A stretch of DNA of 64,000 bases from Acidobacteriota bacterium (GTDB lineage: Bacteria; Acidobacteriota; Terriglobia; Terriglobales; Acidobacteriaceae): NCBI GenBank assembly GCA_021851335.1, contig JAJZEA010000006.1:1-64000 (forward strand), written 5' to 3'. A program made the position numbers and the translations under genes. The notes beneath the pieces were generated by a model. It was not told the origin of the DNA. It saw nothing but the letters and a program-made list of their open reading frames with translations, and did not search any database. This document shows, piece after piece, positions 44,037-54,282 of this stretch. Each line of letters opens with the position of its first letter. The stretch's first letter is position 1.

Positions 44037-45473
44037 ATGAGCAACACGCCGAAGACGTTGTTTGAAAAAGTGTGGGAGCAGCATGTAGTGGTGGAGCCGC
44101 AGGGCGAGCCGACGATTCTGTATATCGATCTGCATCTGCTGCATGAAGTGACTTCACCGCAAGCGTTTGAAGGATTGCGACTGTCCGGGCGGAAGGTGCG
44201 AAGGCCGGATCGTTGCGTGGCGACTGTGGACCACAATGTGCCGACGACACTGGCGGAGCGATTCAACATTGTGGACCAGATTGCCGCGACACAGATTGCC
44301 ACGCTGCGAAAGAACTGCGCGGACTTTGGCGTGGAACTATTTGACGTGGGCAGCCGCGAGCAGGGCATTGTGCATGTGATCGGGCCGGAGATGGGATTGA
44401 CCAAGCCGGGGATGACGATCGTCTGTGGGGATTCTCATACATCGACGCACGGCGCCTTTGGTGCGCTGGCGTTTGGCATTGGCACCAGTGAGGTCGAGCA
44501 TGTGCTTGCTACGCAGACACTGCCGCAAAGTAAGCCAAAGACGTTTCGGATTGCGGTCGAGGGTGTGCTACCCAAGGGCGTGACGGCGAAGGATATTGTG
44601 CTGGCGATTATTGGGCGGATTGGTACCGATGGCGCGACGGGTTACGTGATCGAGTATGCGGGATCGGCGATTCGCGCACTGTCGATGGAGGGCCGCATGA
44701 CGGTGTGCAATATGAGCATCGAAGCCGGTGCGCGCGCAGGCATGATTGCACCGGACGAGACGACATTTGCGTATCTGAAAGGGCGCAGATTTTCGCCCCA
44801 GGGCGCGGCGTGGGACGAAGCTGTGGCCGCATGGAGCAAGCTGCCGAGCGACGTGGGGGCGAAGTTTGATCGGGAACTGCTGATCGACGCGACGACGCTG
44901 GCGCCGTATGTGAGCTGGGGAACGAATCCAGGGATGGTGGCGCCGATTACCGACAGTGTGCCGGACCCGGCGAAGTCCGAAGACGAGAACGAGCGCAAGG
45001 CGTTTACGCGCGCGCTGGAGTATATGGACCTGAAGGCGGGAACGCGGCTGGAGGATGTTGCGGTGGATCGCGTCTTCATCGGGTCGTGCACGAACTCGAG
45101 GATTGAAGATCTGCGCGCTGCGGCTCGAATCGCCGCCGGGCACAAGGTGAGCACACATGTGCGCGCGATGGTGGTGCCAGGCTCGGAGGCGGTGAAGGCG
45201 CAGGCAGAGCAGGAAGGGCTGGATGCGATCTTTCGCGAAGCCGGCTTTGACTGGCGCCAGCCTGGCTGCTCGATGTGCCTGGGGATGAATCCGGATATTC
45301 TGGCCCCGGGAGAACGCTGCGCGTCGACCAGCAATCGCAACTTTGAAGGACGGCAGGGGCGCGGCGGGCGAACTCATCTGGTGAGTCCGGAGATGGCCGC
45401 AGCAGCGGCGATTGCCGGTCATTTTGTGGATGTTCGGGAGTGGAAGACGAAACCGACAACGGAGGTTCGCTGA
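44037..45473 (+). CDS. leuC: 3-isopropylmalate dehydratase large subunit
   Basis: A 478-residue aconitase-family subunit that, with LeuD, isomerises 2- to 3-isopropylmalate. It starts [14 protein letters not shown]. The iron-sulfur ligands are seen in [13 protein letters not shown] and the later CxxC of [13 protein letters not shown]. The substrate-binding [31 protein letters not shown] is present as well. It ends [24 protein letters not shown]. Only one base separates its stop from the leuD start, and GGAGG for leuD lies inside its last codons, so the two subunits are coupled. Confidence 0.97.
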   Translation: MSNTPKTLFEKVWEQHVVVEPQGEPTILYIDLHLLHEVTSPQAFEGLRLSGRKVRRPDRCVATVDHNVPTTLAERFNIVDQIAATQIATLRKNCADFGVELFDVGSREQGIVHVIGPEMGLTKPGMTIVCGDSHTSTHGAFGALAFGIGTSEVEHVLATQTLPQSKPKTFRIAVEGVLPKGVTAKDIVLAIIGRIGTDGATGYVIEYAGSAIRALSMEGRMTVCNMSIEAGARAGMIAPDETTFAYLKGRRFSPQGAAWDEAVAAWSKLPSDVGAKFDRELLIDATTLAPYVSWGTNPGMVAPITDSVPDPAKSEDENERKAFTRALEYMDLKAGTRLEDVAVDRVFIGSCTNSRIEDLRAAARIAAGHKVSTHVRAMVVPGSEAVKAQAEQEGLDAIFREAGFDWRQPGCSMCLGMNPDILAPGERCASTSNRNFEGRQGRGGRTHLVSPEMAAAAAIAGHFVDVREWKTKPTTEVR

Positions 45474-45474
45474 G

Positions 45475-46074
45475 ATGCAGCCCTTTCAAACCATTACTTC
45501 ACGGGCGGTGCCGCTGGACCGGGTGAATGTGGACACCGACCAGATTATTCCCAAGCAGTTTCTGAAGCGAATTGAGCGCTCCGGTTATGGCGAATTTCTC
45601 TTCTATGACTGGCGAAATCAGCCGGGATTTGTGTTGAATGATCCGCGCTATCAGGGAGCGCAGATCCTGGTCGCAGCAAAGAATTTCGGCTGCGGATCCA
45701 GTCGCGAGCACGCTGCATGGGCGCTTTCGGATTATGGTTTTCGCGTAGTGATTGCGCCGACGTTCGCGGATATTTTTTTCTCCAACGCGGGCAAGAACGG
45801 GATTGTGCTTGCGCGGCTGACGGAAGACGAGGTGGCGCTGCTGCTACAACGGGCGGCCGAGCTTGCGGATTATCAGCTGACGGTATCTTTGGCAGAGCAG
45901 ACGGTGACCGATGCGCAGGGATTTTCCGCGAAGTTCGAGATCGATCCATTCCGCAAATACTGCCTGATGGAAGGGCTGGACGATATCGGGCTGACGATGC
46001 GCCATGAGCAAGCGCTGGATGCGTTTGAGACGGAGCATGACAGGGCTGTATGGCTTCGTCCGCGCGCGAGTTGA
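45475..46074 (+). CDS. leuD: 3-isopropylmalate dehydratase small subunit
   Basis: A 199-residue swivel domain partner of LeuC. It starts FQTITSRAVPLDRVNVDTDQIIPKQFLKR and has ILVAAKNFGCGSSREHAAWALSDYGFRVVIAPTFADIFFSNAGKNGIVLA, all family hallmarks. The ATG at 45475 follows GGAGG within the leuC end, whereas the open frame upstream lies inside leuC. The 79-base gap to ilvD contains no obvious terminator, consistent with a single operon. Confidence 0.96.
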   Translation: MQPFQTITSRAVPLDRVNVDTDQIIPKQFLKRIERSGYGEFLFYDWRNQPGFVLNDPRYQGAQILVAAKNFGCGSSREHAAWALSDYGFRVVIAPTFADIFFSNAGKNGIVLARLTEDEVALLLQRAAELADYQLTVSLAEQTVTDAQGFSAKFEIDPFRKYCLMEGLDDIGLTMRHEQALDAFETEHDRAVWLRPRAS

Positions 46075-46153
46075 GAGCAAAATCGGAGAGATCATTCGAA
46101 GGCGGAAAAGCAGCACTAACCCAACAGGAAGACAAGAAGGAACCAAGGACGAG

Positions 46154-47830
46154 ATGACAGTCGAAGGCAAGCGCCACAGTATTCCGATGACCGAAGGACC
46201 AAGCCGCGCGGCGGCTCGCAGCTATCTGCGAGGAGTGGGCTACAGCAAGGATGATCTGCACAAGCCGATTATCGGAATCGCCAACACGTGGACCGAGATT
46301 GGCACCTGCAATGTGCATCTGCGAGAGATAGCCGAGGCATTGAAGGAAGGGATACGCGAGGCAGGCGGAACGCCGATGGAGTTCAACACCATCACCATCT
46401 CGGATGGCATCACGATGGGTACGCAGGGCATGAAGGCTTCGCTGGTGAGCCGCGAAGTGATTGCCGACTCCATCGAACTGGTCGCGCGCGGGAATCTGTT
46501 CGATGGCATCGTGGGCATTGGCGGCTGTGACAAAAATATGCCGGGAATCATCATGGCGCTGTGTCGACTGGATATTCCAGGGATGATGCTCTATGGCGGA
46601 TCGATTGCGCCGGGCAAGCTGAATGGCGTAGACATCACGATCCAGAACGTCTTTGAGGGCATTGGCGCGCATGCGCGGGGTGCGATTGACGATGCCGGAC
46701 TGGAGGCGCTGGAGGCTGCGGCGTGTCCCGGCGCGGGCGCATGCGGAGGTCAGTTCACGGCGAATACGATGGCGATGGGTGCGGAGATTCTTGGCATCAG
46801 CCCGATTCAGCTTTCTGGCGTGCCGGCAACAGCGGCAGACAAGCGCGAAGCGACGCGGCAGGCTGGGCGGATACTGATGGATGCAGTGCGTGCGAATCGG
46901 CGGCCGTCGGAGATTATTACTCGCGCATCGCTGGAGAATGCGATTGCCGCAGTGGCTGCTTCAGGTGGTTCGACGAATGCCGTGCTGCACTTTCTGGCCA
47001 TTGCGCGTGAGATGGGTATCGAGCTTTCGATTGACGACTTTGATCGCATCAGTGATCGCACGGCGTTTATCTGTGATCTGACTCCGGCGGGCAAGTATGT
47101 GGCCAAGGATTATCAGGCAGCGGGTGGATCGCGTCTGCTGGCGCAGCGCTTGCTTGGGGCTGGCCATCTGCATGCGGATGCGGTGACGATCAGCGGAAAG
47201 ACGATTGGGGAAGAAGCAGCCGAAGCTGTGGAGACACCAGGGCAGGTGGTGATTCGCAGCTTTGAGCAGCCGCTGAAGGAGCATGGCGGTCTGGTGATTC
47301 TGAAGGGAAATCTTGCCCCTGAAGGCTGCGTGATGAAGGTGGCCGCAGCAGACAGACTGGAACATCGTGGGCCAGCGCGCGTCTTCAATTGCGAAGAAGA
47401 CTGCTTCGCGGCTGTGCAAGCGCAGCAGATCAGGCCAGGCGATGTGCTGGTGATTCGCTACGAAGGTCCAAAGGGCGGACCAGGGATGCGCGAGATGCTC
47501 CAGGTGACGGCTGCGGTGAGTTCGAATGCGGAGTTGAGCGCGACAGTGGCGTTGATGACCGATGGGCGATTCTCTGGCGCGACACGTGGATTCACGGCTG
47601 GGCATGTCGCTCCAGAGGCGCAGGTGGGCGGGCCGATTGCGCTGGTGCGTGAGGGTGACATGATCCGCTTTGACATTGCCAAGCGCACGCTGACGCTTGA
47701 GGTTGCCGAAGACGAACTGGCGCGACGCCGGGCAGAGTGGAGTCCGCGACCGATGCGCTGGCCGAAGGGTGTGTTTGCAAAATATGTGGATCGTGTACGC
47801 TCCGCATCCGAAGGCGCAACAACACTGTGA
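46154..47830 (+). CDS. ilvD: Dihydroxy-acid dehydratase
   Basis: A 558-residue iron-sulfur enzyme that dehydrates 2,3-dihydroxyisovalerate and 2,3-dihydroxy-3-methylvalerate in valine, leucine and isoleucine synthesis. Cluster ligands are visible in GIGGCDKNMPG and AACPGAGACGGQFTANTM. The start MTVEGKRHSIPMTEGPSRAAARSYL and the end RRAEWSPRPMRWPKGVFAKY are typical. The ATG at 46154 is chosen by homology, and the frame is open upstream into leuD. ilvB starts 39 bases after its stop. Confidence 0.97.
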   Translation: MTVEGKRHSIPMTEGPSRAAARSYLRGVGYSKDDLHKPIIGIANTWTEIGTCNVHLREIAEALKEGIREAGGTPMEFNTITISDGITMGTQGMKASLVSREVIADSIELVARGNLFDGIVGIGGCDKNMPGIIMALCRLDIPGMMLYGGSIAPGKLNGVDITIQNVFEGIGAHARGAIDDAGLEALEAAACPGAGACGGQFTANTMAMGAEILGISPIQLSGVPATAADKREATRQAGRILMDAVRANRRPSEIITRASLENAIAAVAASGGSTNAVLHFLAIAREMGIELSIDDFDRISDRTAFICDLTPAGKYVAKDYQAAGGSRLLAQRLLGAGHLHADAVTISGKTIGEEAAEAVETPGQVVIRSFEQPLKEHGGLVILKGNLAPEGCVMKVAAADRLEHRGPARVFNCEEDCFAAVQAQQIRPGDVLVIRYEGPKGGPGMREMLQVTAAVSSNAELSATVALMTDGRFSGATRGFTAGHVAPEAQVGGPIALVREGDMIRFDIAKRTLTLEVAEDELARRRAEWSPRPMRWPKGVFAKYVDRVRSASEGATTL

Positions 47831-47869
47831 GTGCAACGACTGGCAAACTGTAACCGGCAGGAGGCAATG

Positions 47870-49624
47870 ATGACACACGGTCAATCCGAGTTCGATCCTG
47901 AAGTTTTGACGCGGCTTACGGGCGCAGAACTTCTGTGGGCAACGTTGGTCGGCGAGGGCGTGACGGAAGTCTTCGGCTATCCCGGGGGAGCGATTCTGCC
48001 AGCCTACGATGCACTTCGCAAGTTTCCTATCCGGCACATTCTGGTGCGGCACGAGCAGGGTGCTGCACACATGGCTGATGGCTACGCACGTGCATCGGGC
48101 AAGGTGGGGGTGGCGATTGCCACCTCAGGCCCCGGCGCGACAAATCTGGTGACAGGCATTGCCACAGCCATGATGGATTCGATCCCGATAGTCTGCATCA
48201 CCGGGCAGGTTTCGAGCAAGGTGCTAGGCACTGATGCGTTTCAGGAGATCGATATCACCGGCATTACGCTGCCCGTGACGAAGCATAATTTTCTGGTGAG
48301 TCGCGCCGAGGAAATTGCGCCTGCTATTCGTGCGGCGTTTCAAATAGCACAGTCGGGACGGCCTGGTCCGGTGCTGGTGGATATCACGAAAGATGCGCAG
48401 CAGGCGACGGCGATCTTTGATTTTGCGGGAGCAAAGCCGCGTGCTTACGCGCCGCATCCCATGCTGCACTGTACAGATCAGAAGCTGCATCAGGCTGCGG
48501 AGTTGATCCGCAAGGCGGAGCGTCCAGTGATTTTGGCTGGTCATGGAATTTTACAGGCGCGAGCAGGTGAACAGGTCCGCAATCTGGCTGAGCGCATGCA
48601 GATTCCCATTGGAATGACACTGCTTGGGCTTGGCGCTTTTCCAGCTTCGCATCCGCTCAATATGGGCATGATGGGCATGCATGGCGAGTCGTGGGTGAAT
48701 CAGGCTATTCAGGAAGCGGATCTGCTGATCGCCTGTGGGATGCGATTCGATGACCGAGTGATTGGAACGCCTGCAACCTATGCCACGAAGGCGAAGAAGA
48801 TTCACATTGAGATTGATCCAGCAGAGATCAACAAAAACATTGCGGTAGATGTGGCGCTGGTGGGTGATTTGCGCGAGGTGCTGGAGCAGTTGCTGCCATT
48901 GTTGCCGGGGCGGGATGGTTCTGCGTGGCTACGCTTGATTGAGGCGAGCAAAGGCACGGCGGCAGTGCGAGACATTCGCAATCTGCCAGACTCCGGCCAC
49001 CTCTACGCCGCGCATGTCATGCACGACCTCTGGCGCATCACGGAGGGTCGCGCAATTGTTGCCACCGATGTGGGGCAGCATCAGATGTGGGAGGCGCAGT
49101 ACTATCACCACGACTTTCCACGCACATTGATTACCTCTGGCGGACTGGGAACGATGGGCTTTGCACTGCCGGCCGGTATTGGCGCAAAATTTGCCTGTCC
49201 GGATCGTGAGGTGTGGGTGATCGCAGGCGATGGCGGTTTCCAGATGACCGCCTCTGAATTAGCGACGATTGCGCAGGAGAAGCTGAAGATTAATATAGCC
49301 GTGATTAACAATGGCTATTTGGGGATGGTGCGCCAGTGGCAGGAATTTTTCTATGAGCGCAACTATCAATCCACCCCACTGGTGAGTCCGGATTTTGTGA
49401 AGCTGGCCGACGCGCATGGAATTCGCGGAGCTGCGGTGCGCACGCGCGCGGAGCTGGAGAACGTTGTGAATGAGGCGCGCGCGCATGATGGCCCGTTCCT
49501 CATCAATTTTATGGTGGAGCAGGAAGACTCGGTGTATCCGATGATTCCGGCTGGCAGAGCGCTGCATGAGATGATTCGACGTCCTGATCAGAATCCGCTG
49601 ATCGAGACGCCACAGGACAGTTAG
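47870..49624 (+). CDS. ilvB: Acetolactate synthase large subunit
   Basis: A 584-residue ThDP-dependent enzyme forming acetolactate or acetohydroxybutyrate. The pyruvate-binding Glu is in VRHEQGAAHMADGYARA. The ThDP-binding motif is GDGGFQMTASELATIAQEKLKINIAVINNGYLGMVRQWQ. FAD-linked middle-domain elements are present as well (DVGQHQMWEAQYY). Two ATGs lie at 47867 and 47870. GGAGG ends at 47864, so the second gives the better spacing. It is followed 19 bases later by ilvN, the regulatory subunit. Confidence 0.97.
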   Translation: MTHGQSEFDPEVLTRLTGAELLWATLVGEGVTEVFGYPGGAILPAYDALRKFPIRHILVRHEQGAAHMADGYARASGKVGVAIATSGPGATNLVTGIATAMMDSIPIVCITGQVSSKVLGTDAFQEIDITGITLPVTKHNFLVSRAEEIAPAIRAAFQIAQSGRPGPVLVDITKDAQQATAIFDFAGAKPRAYAPHPMLHCTDQKLHQAAELIRKAERPVILAGHGILQARAGEQVRNLAERMQIPIGMTLLGLGAFPASHPLNMGMMGMHGESWVNQAIQEADLLIACGMRFDDRVIGTPATYATKAKKIHIEIDPAEINKNIAVDVALVGDLREVLEQLLPLLPGRDGSAWLRLIEASKGTAAVRDIRNLPDSGHLYAAHVMHDLWRITEGRAIVATDVGQHQMWEAQYYHHDFPRTLITSGGLGTMGFALPAGIGAKFACPDREVWVIAGDGGFQMTASELATIAQEKLKINIAVINNGYLGMVRQWQEFFYERNYQSTPLVSPDFVKLADAHGIRGAAVRTRAELENVVNEARAHDGPFLINFMVEQEDSVYPMIPAGRALHEMIRRPDQNPLIETPQDS

Positions 49625-49643
49625 AGCGAAGATAAGGACACCG

Positions 49644-51364
<1,721 letters not shown>

Positions 51365-51384
51365 AATCTCCTGATACGAAAGAC

Positions 51385-51423
51385 AGAATGGAGGATGCGA
51401 TGAACCATCGCATCCTCCATTCT
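51385..51423 (+). terminator. Perfect 18-bp hairpin terminator of the leu-ilv operon
   Basis: The 18-base stem AGAATGGAGGATGCGATG pairs exactly with CATCGCATCCTCCATTCT around an AAC loop, 20 bases after the ilvC stop. The 3' flank reads ATTTGAATT, a short T-run. The minus-strand TonB receptor gene ends at 51444, so the hairpin lies between two convergent genes and can serve both. Confidence 0.9.
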
Positions 51424-51443
51424 ATTTGAATTACGCTTGTGGT

Positions 51444-54080
51444 TTATTTTTTGCCGAAGTTGATGGAGACGATGTATTCGCGAGGAGCACCAGGATCTAC
51501 AAGGGTATATCCGCCAAAACTGGTGCCGAAATAGCCTCCGCTTGTGATGTATGAAGTCGGGTTGTATTCCCGATTCAGAAGGTTTTCAACTCCGAGCGAA
51601 AACTGAACCGGAATTCCGCGGCCGCGTTCTCCAGCCATATGAAAGAGTTGGCCGATACTACCGAGGGTACCGTCCATATTGAAATTCACGACACCATATC
51701 CTGGAACTTCCTGTTGGGTTGGCGCCGCAATCAGATTGCTGAAGAGATAGCGCTGACCGACATATTGCCACCAGAGGCCGGGCGTCAGTTTCATGCGCTT
51801 GTCGCCCGACTCCCACGCGGAAGTTAGACCCAGGTTTGTGCTGTAGCGCGGTGAGTTCGAGATTGGATAACTTCCGTAGTTCTGCGCAGAACCGCTTGGA
51901 ATGTAAGACAAGAAGTAATCGTGCTGGATGATCGCGTTTCCATGCACCTGGAGATAGCGATCTGGCGATTCGTCAAAGTTCATCGAAACGCCGTTGTAAA
52001 CGCTGGAGGCGAGCGCAATGGTAGCAGGCGTGCTTTGCTGAGCTACCTGAGTGACTACGTTGACATTGCTGAGTTTGTCGTGGAAGTAAGTCGCATCCAG
52101 CGAACATGTGCCGAGGAACGCGAAGGGACACTTCGCGACAAGAAATCCGAACTCGCGATTGTCGCTTTTCACCGCTTTCAAGAGTGCGATGTTGACGCCC
52201 TTCGTCGGCAGGTTCGCGCCAAAGGCGGAATCGGTCGGGTTTTCATAGGTCACCGCATAATTTCCGTGCATTGTGAACCAGTCGAGCAGTCGGTACTGCG
52301 CACCGACCGAAGGGGATATATGCGAAAAGTTCTTGCTTGCGCTCGGTGCCTGTTCCGGATCGTTGCTTGGCGAACCCTGAGGGAAATCCGCAAGCCCGGT
52401 GTTGAAGTACTGCGTTCGGAAAAGCTGTTCCGCCACTCCGGGCGTGATGATCAACCGCTGATGAAAGAGATCGATGCGATCCTGCAGAAAGAGAAATCCG
52501 AAGTCGTTGTAAAGGTGATCGCTGTTGAAGAATGCAGGCGCCTGACGTGATGTGCCTTGAGCCGGGTTAAAGAGCGCAACGGGGTTGCGATATTCCTGAT
52601 GGATCCAGTACCCGCCAACCGTGAACATATCATGCGGAGCCTGGATGTCCGCGGATGTCTGCGAGCCGACCGCATTGGAGGCCGGGTCGTACCACTCGTG
52701 CCCGACAGCGTAGTTCGGTCCATAGAAATTCACGACGCGGTTGTGAAGACGATAGCCATGACGGTACCACTCGGAGTTGTGCATGGTGATACGCGGCGAA
52801 AGCTCCAGTTCCAGCTTGGCATACGCGATGTCGCTCTGCGTTTTGATCTGTTTGAACCAGGTGTCTTTTGCAAGCGAAGAGTAGAAACCACTGGTCTGCT
52901 GGCTATAAAACTGCGCATTGGCTGGAACCGGTGCGCCAGGCTGCGAGTCAGGACCATACAGCCCGGTCGTCGTCACAGCGTCGCCATAATTTCCGTTGGA
53001 CGCAGGCGTGATCGGGGTGATGGGCAGAAAGTTCGGACGAAACTCGGTATTGCGTCCATGATAGAAACCAAAGCTCAGGCTACCACGATCGAAGTAATGC
53101 TCGACCTTGGCAAACGAGGCATATCCCGACGATGGCGCATTGAAGGTAGGGATGCCGGTTGTACCCACGCGGAACGTATCGTTGGAGGCATAACCGAAGG
53201 CGAGCAGACCGGACCACCCTTTGTAGTTTCCGCTGCGTGCAACAAAGTGCTCGATATAAGTGTTGTAACTTCCGATGTTGACTCCTCCAGTGATATCCGG
53301 ACCAGGAGTGCTCTTCGGCTCGAACGGAAGATAGTTGACCGTGCCACCGATGCTGTCATACCAGCGATTGGACGGCGCACCCGGCCCATACGTGACATCG
53401 ATATTCGAGATCATATCCATGATCGGAATCTGCGTGGTCTGCCACTGGCCGTTATTGGATGTCAGGTTGTTCATCGGGATGCCGTCGAAGAGGAATGTCA
53501 CGCCATTGCGCAATACGTCTCCGTTCACGCTGGACCAGCCGGCTTTGATGCCGCGCACCACAACTTCACTGCGAGCCGTCGCGGCAACGCCTCCGTATCC
53601 GTAAACGTAAATGCCGGGAGCTGCGGTCAAAGCCTGTGCGGCGCTGCCAAACGGACCCGCTACGCCTTCAATCTCTGCATTGGATATCTCCGCTTCGGTC
53701 ACCGACGTCTCAGGAGATGCCTCCGCAGTTACCGTAACCGACTCAGGGTTGGAGGATATCTGCATCGACAAGTGCAAAGTTACACTTTGACCGCTGGATA
53801 ACTCGATACCGTTTCGCGTCAGGACGTCGAATCCTTTGAGACTGGAAGTCACCATGTACGTTCCAGCGGGAAGTTCCGGAACCGTAAATGCGCCACCGGC
53901 ATCGCTGGTGACTGTCGCGATGGAGTGAGTGCCAAGATCAATGACCGATACACTGGCCCCGGCAAGCGGTGCGCCGGATACTGTCGTGACCGTTCCCTGC
54001 AAGGATGTTGTTTGCGCTTTGAGCAAAATACTATGCCCAAAAACGACCAGACTGATGAGCAAGACAAGACGACGGTGCAT
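51444..54080 (-). CDS. TonB-dependent receptor with N-terminal carboxypeptidase-regulatory-like domain
   Basis: An 878-residue outer-membrane receptor. A signal peptide (about 1-22) is followed by a carboxypeptidase-regulatory-like beta-sandwich (TSLQGTVTTVSGAPLAGASVSV, about 25-105), as in Bacteroidota/acidobacterial Oar-type receptors. A plug domain (about 130-230) follows, with VVVRGIKAGWSSVNGDVLRNGVTFLFDGIP and GGTVNYLPFEP, and then a large C-terminal barrel. The end reads NREYNPTSYITSGGYFGTSFGGYTLVDPGAPREYIVSINFGKK, a typical TonB-receptor C-terminus. The ligand is unknown, and the GH2 gene upstream in the same direction suggests glycoside uptake. It converges with ilvC. Confidence 0.92.
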   Translation of the reverse strand: MHRRLVLLISLVVFGHSILLKAQTTSLQGTVTTVSGAPLAGASVSVIDLGTHSIATVTSDAGGAFTVPELPAGTYMVTSSLKGFDVLTRNGIELSSGQSVTLHLSMQISSNPESVTVTAEASPETSVTEAEISNAEIEGVAGPFGSAAQALTAAPGIYVYGYGGVAATARSEVVVRGIKAGWSSVNGDVLRNGVTFLFDGIPMNNLTSNNGQWQTTQIPIMDMISNIDVTYGPGAPSNRWYDSIGGTVNYLPFEPKSTPGPDITGGVNIGSYNTYIEHFVARSGNYKGWSGLLAFGYASNDTFRVGTTGIPTFNAPSSGYASFAKVEHYFDRGSLSFGFYHGRNTEFRPNFLPITPITPASNGNYGDAVTTTGLYGPDSQPGAPVPANAQFYSQQTSGFYSSLAKDTWFKQIKTQSDIAYAKLELELSPRITMHNSEWYRHGYRLHNRVVNFYGPNYAVGHEWYDPASNAVGSQTSADIQAPHDMFTVGGYWIHQEYRNPVALFNPAQGTSRQAPAFFNSDHLYNDFGFLFLQDRIDLFHQRLIITPGVAEQLFRTQYFNTGLADFPQGSPSNDPEQAPSASKNFSHISPSVGAQYRLLDWFTMHGNYAVTYENPTDSAFGANLPTKGVNIALLKAVKSDNREFGFLVAKCPFAFLGTCSLDATYFHDKLSNVNVVTQVAQQSTPATIALASSVYNGVSMNFDESPDRYLQVHGNAIIQHDYFLSYIPSGSAQNYGSYPISNSPRYSTNLGLTSAWESGDKRMKLTPGLWWQYVGQRYLFSNLIAAPTQQEVPGYGVVNFNMDGTLGSIGQLFHMAGERGRGIPVQFSLGVENLLNREYNPTSYITSGGYFGTSFGGYTLVDPGAPREYIVSINFGKK

Positions 54081-54282
54081 TCGACAGCCTCAGAAAAATG
54101 GAAATCGACGTATCGGAGACTGCATGTTTCGCAGACATTGCCGACTACGTCCAATCTGAAGCTATGGACAGGATGTTTCAGGATCGTCAAACAAAGATGA
54201 AAATCATGACTCCAGCATGACGATTGCTTCATCTGTAAATTCGTGCGGAGAGACAAGACCGAGATGAATCGGCTCTGAGCGA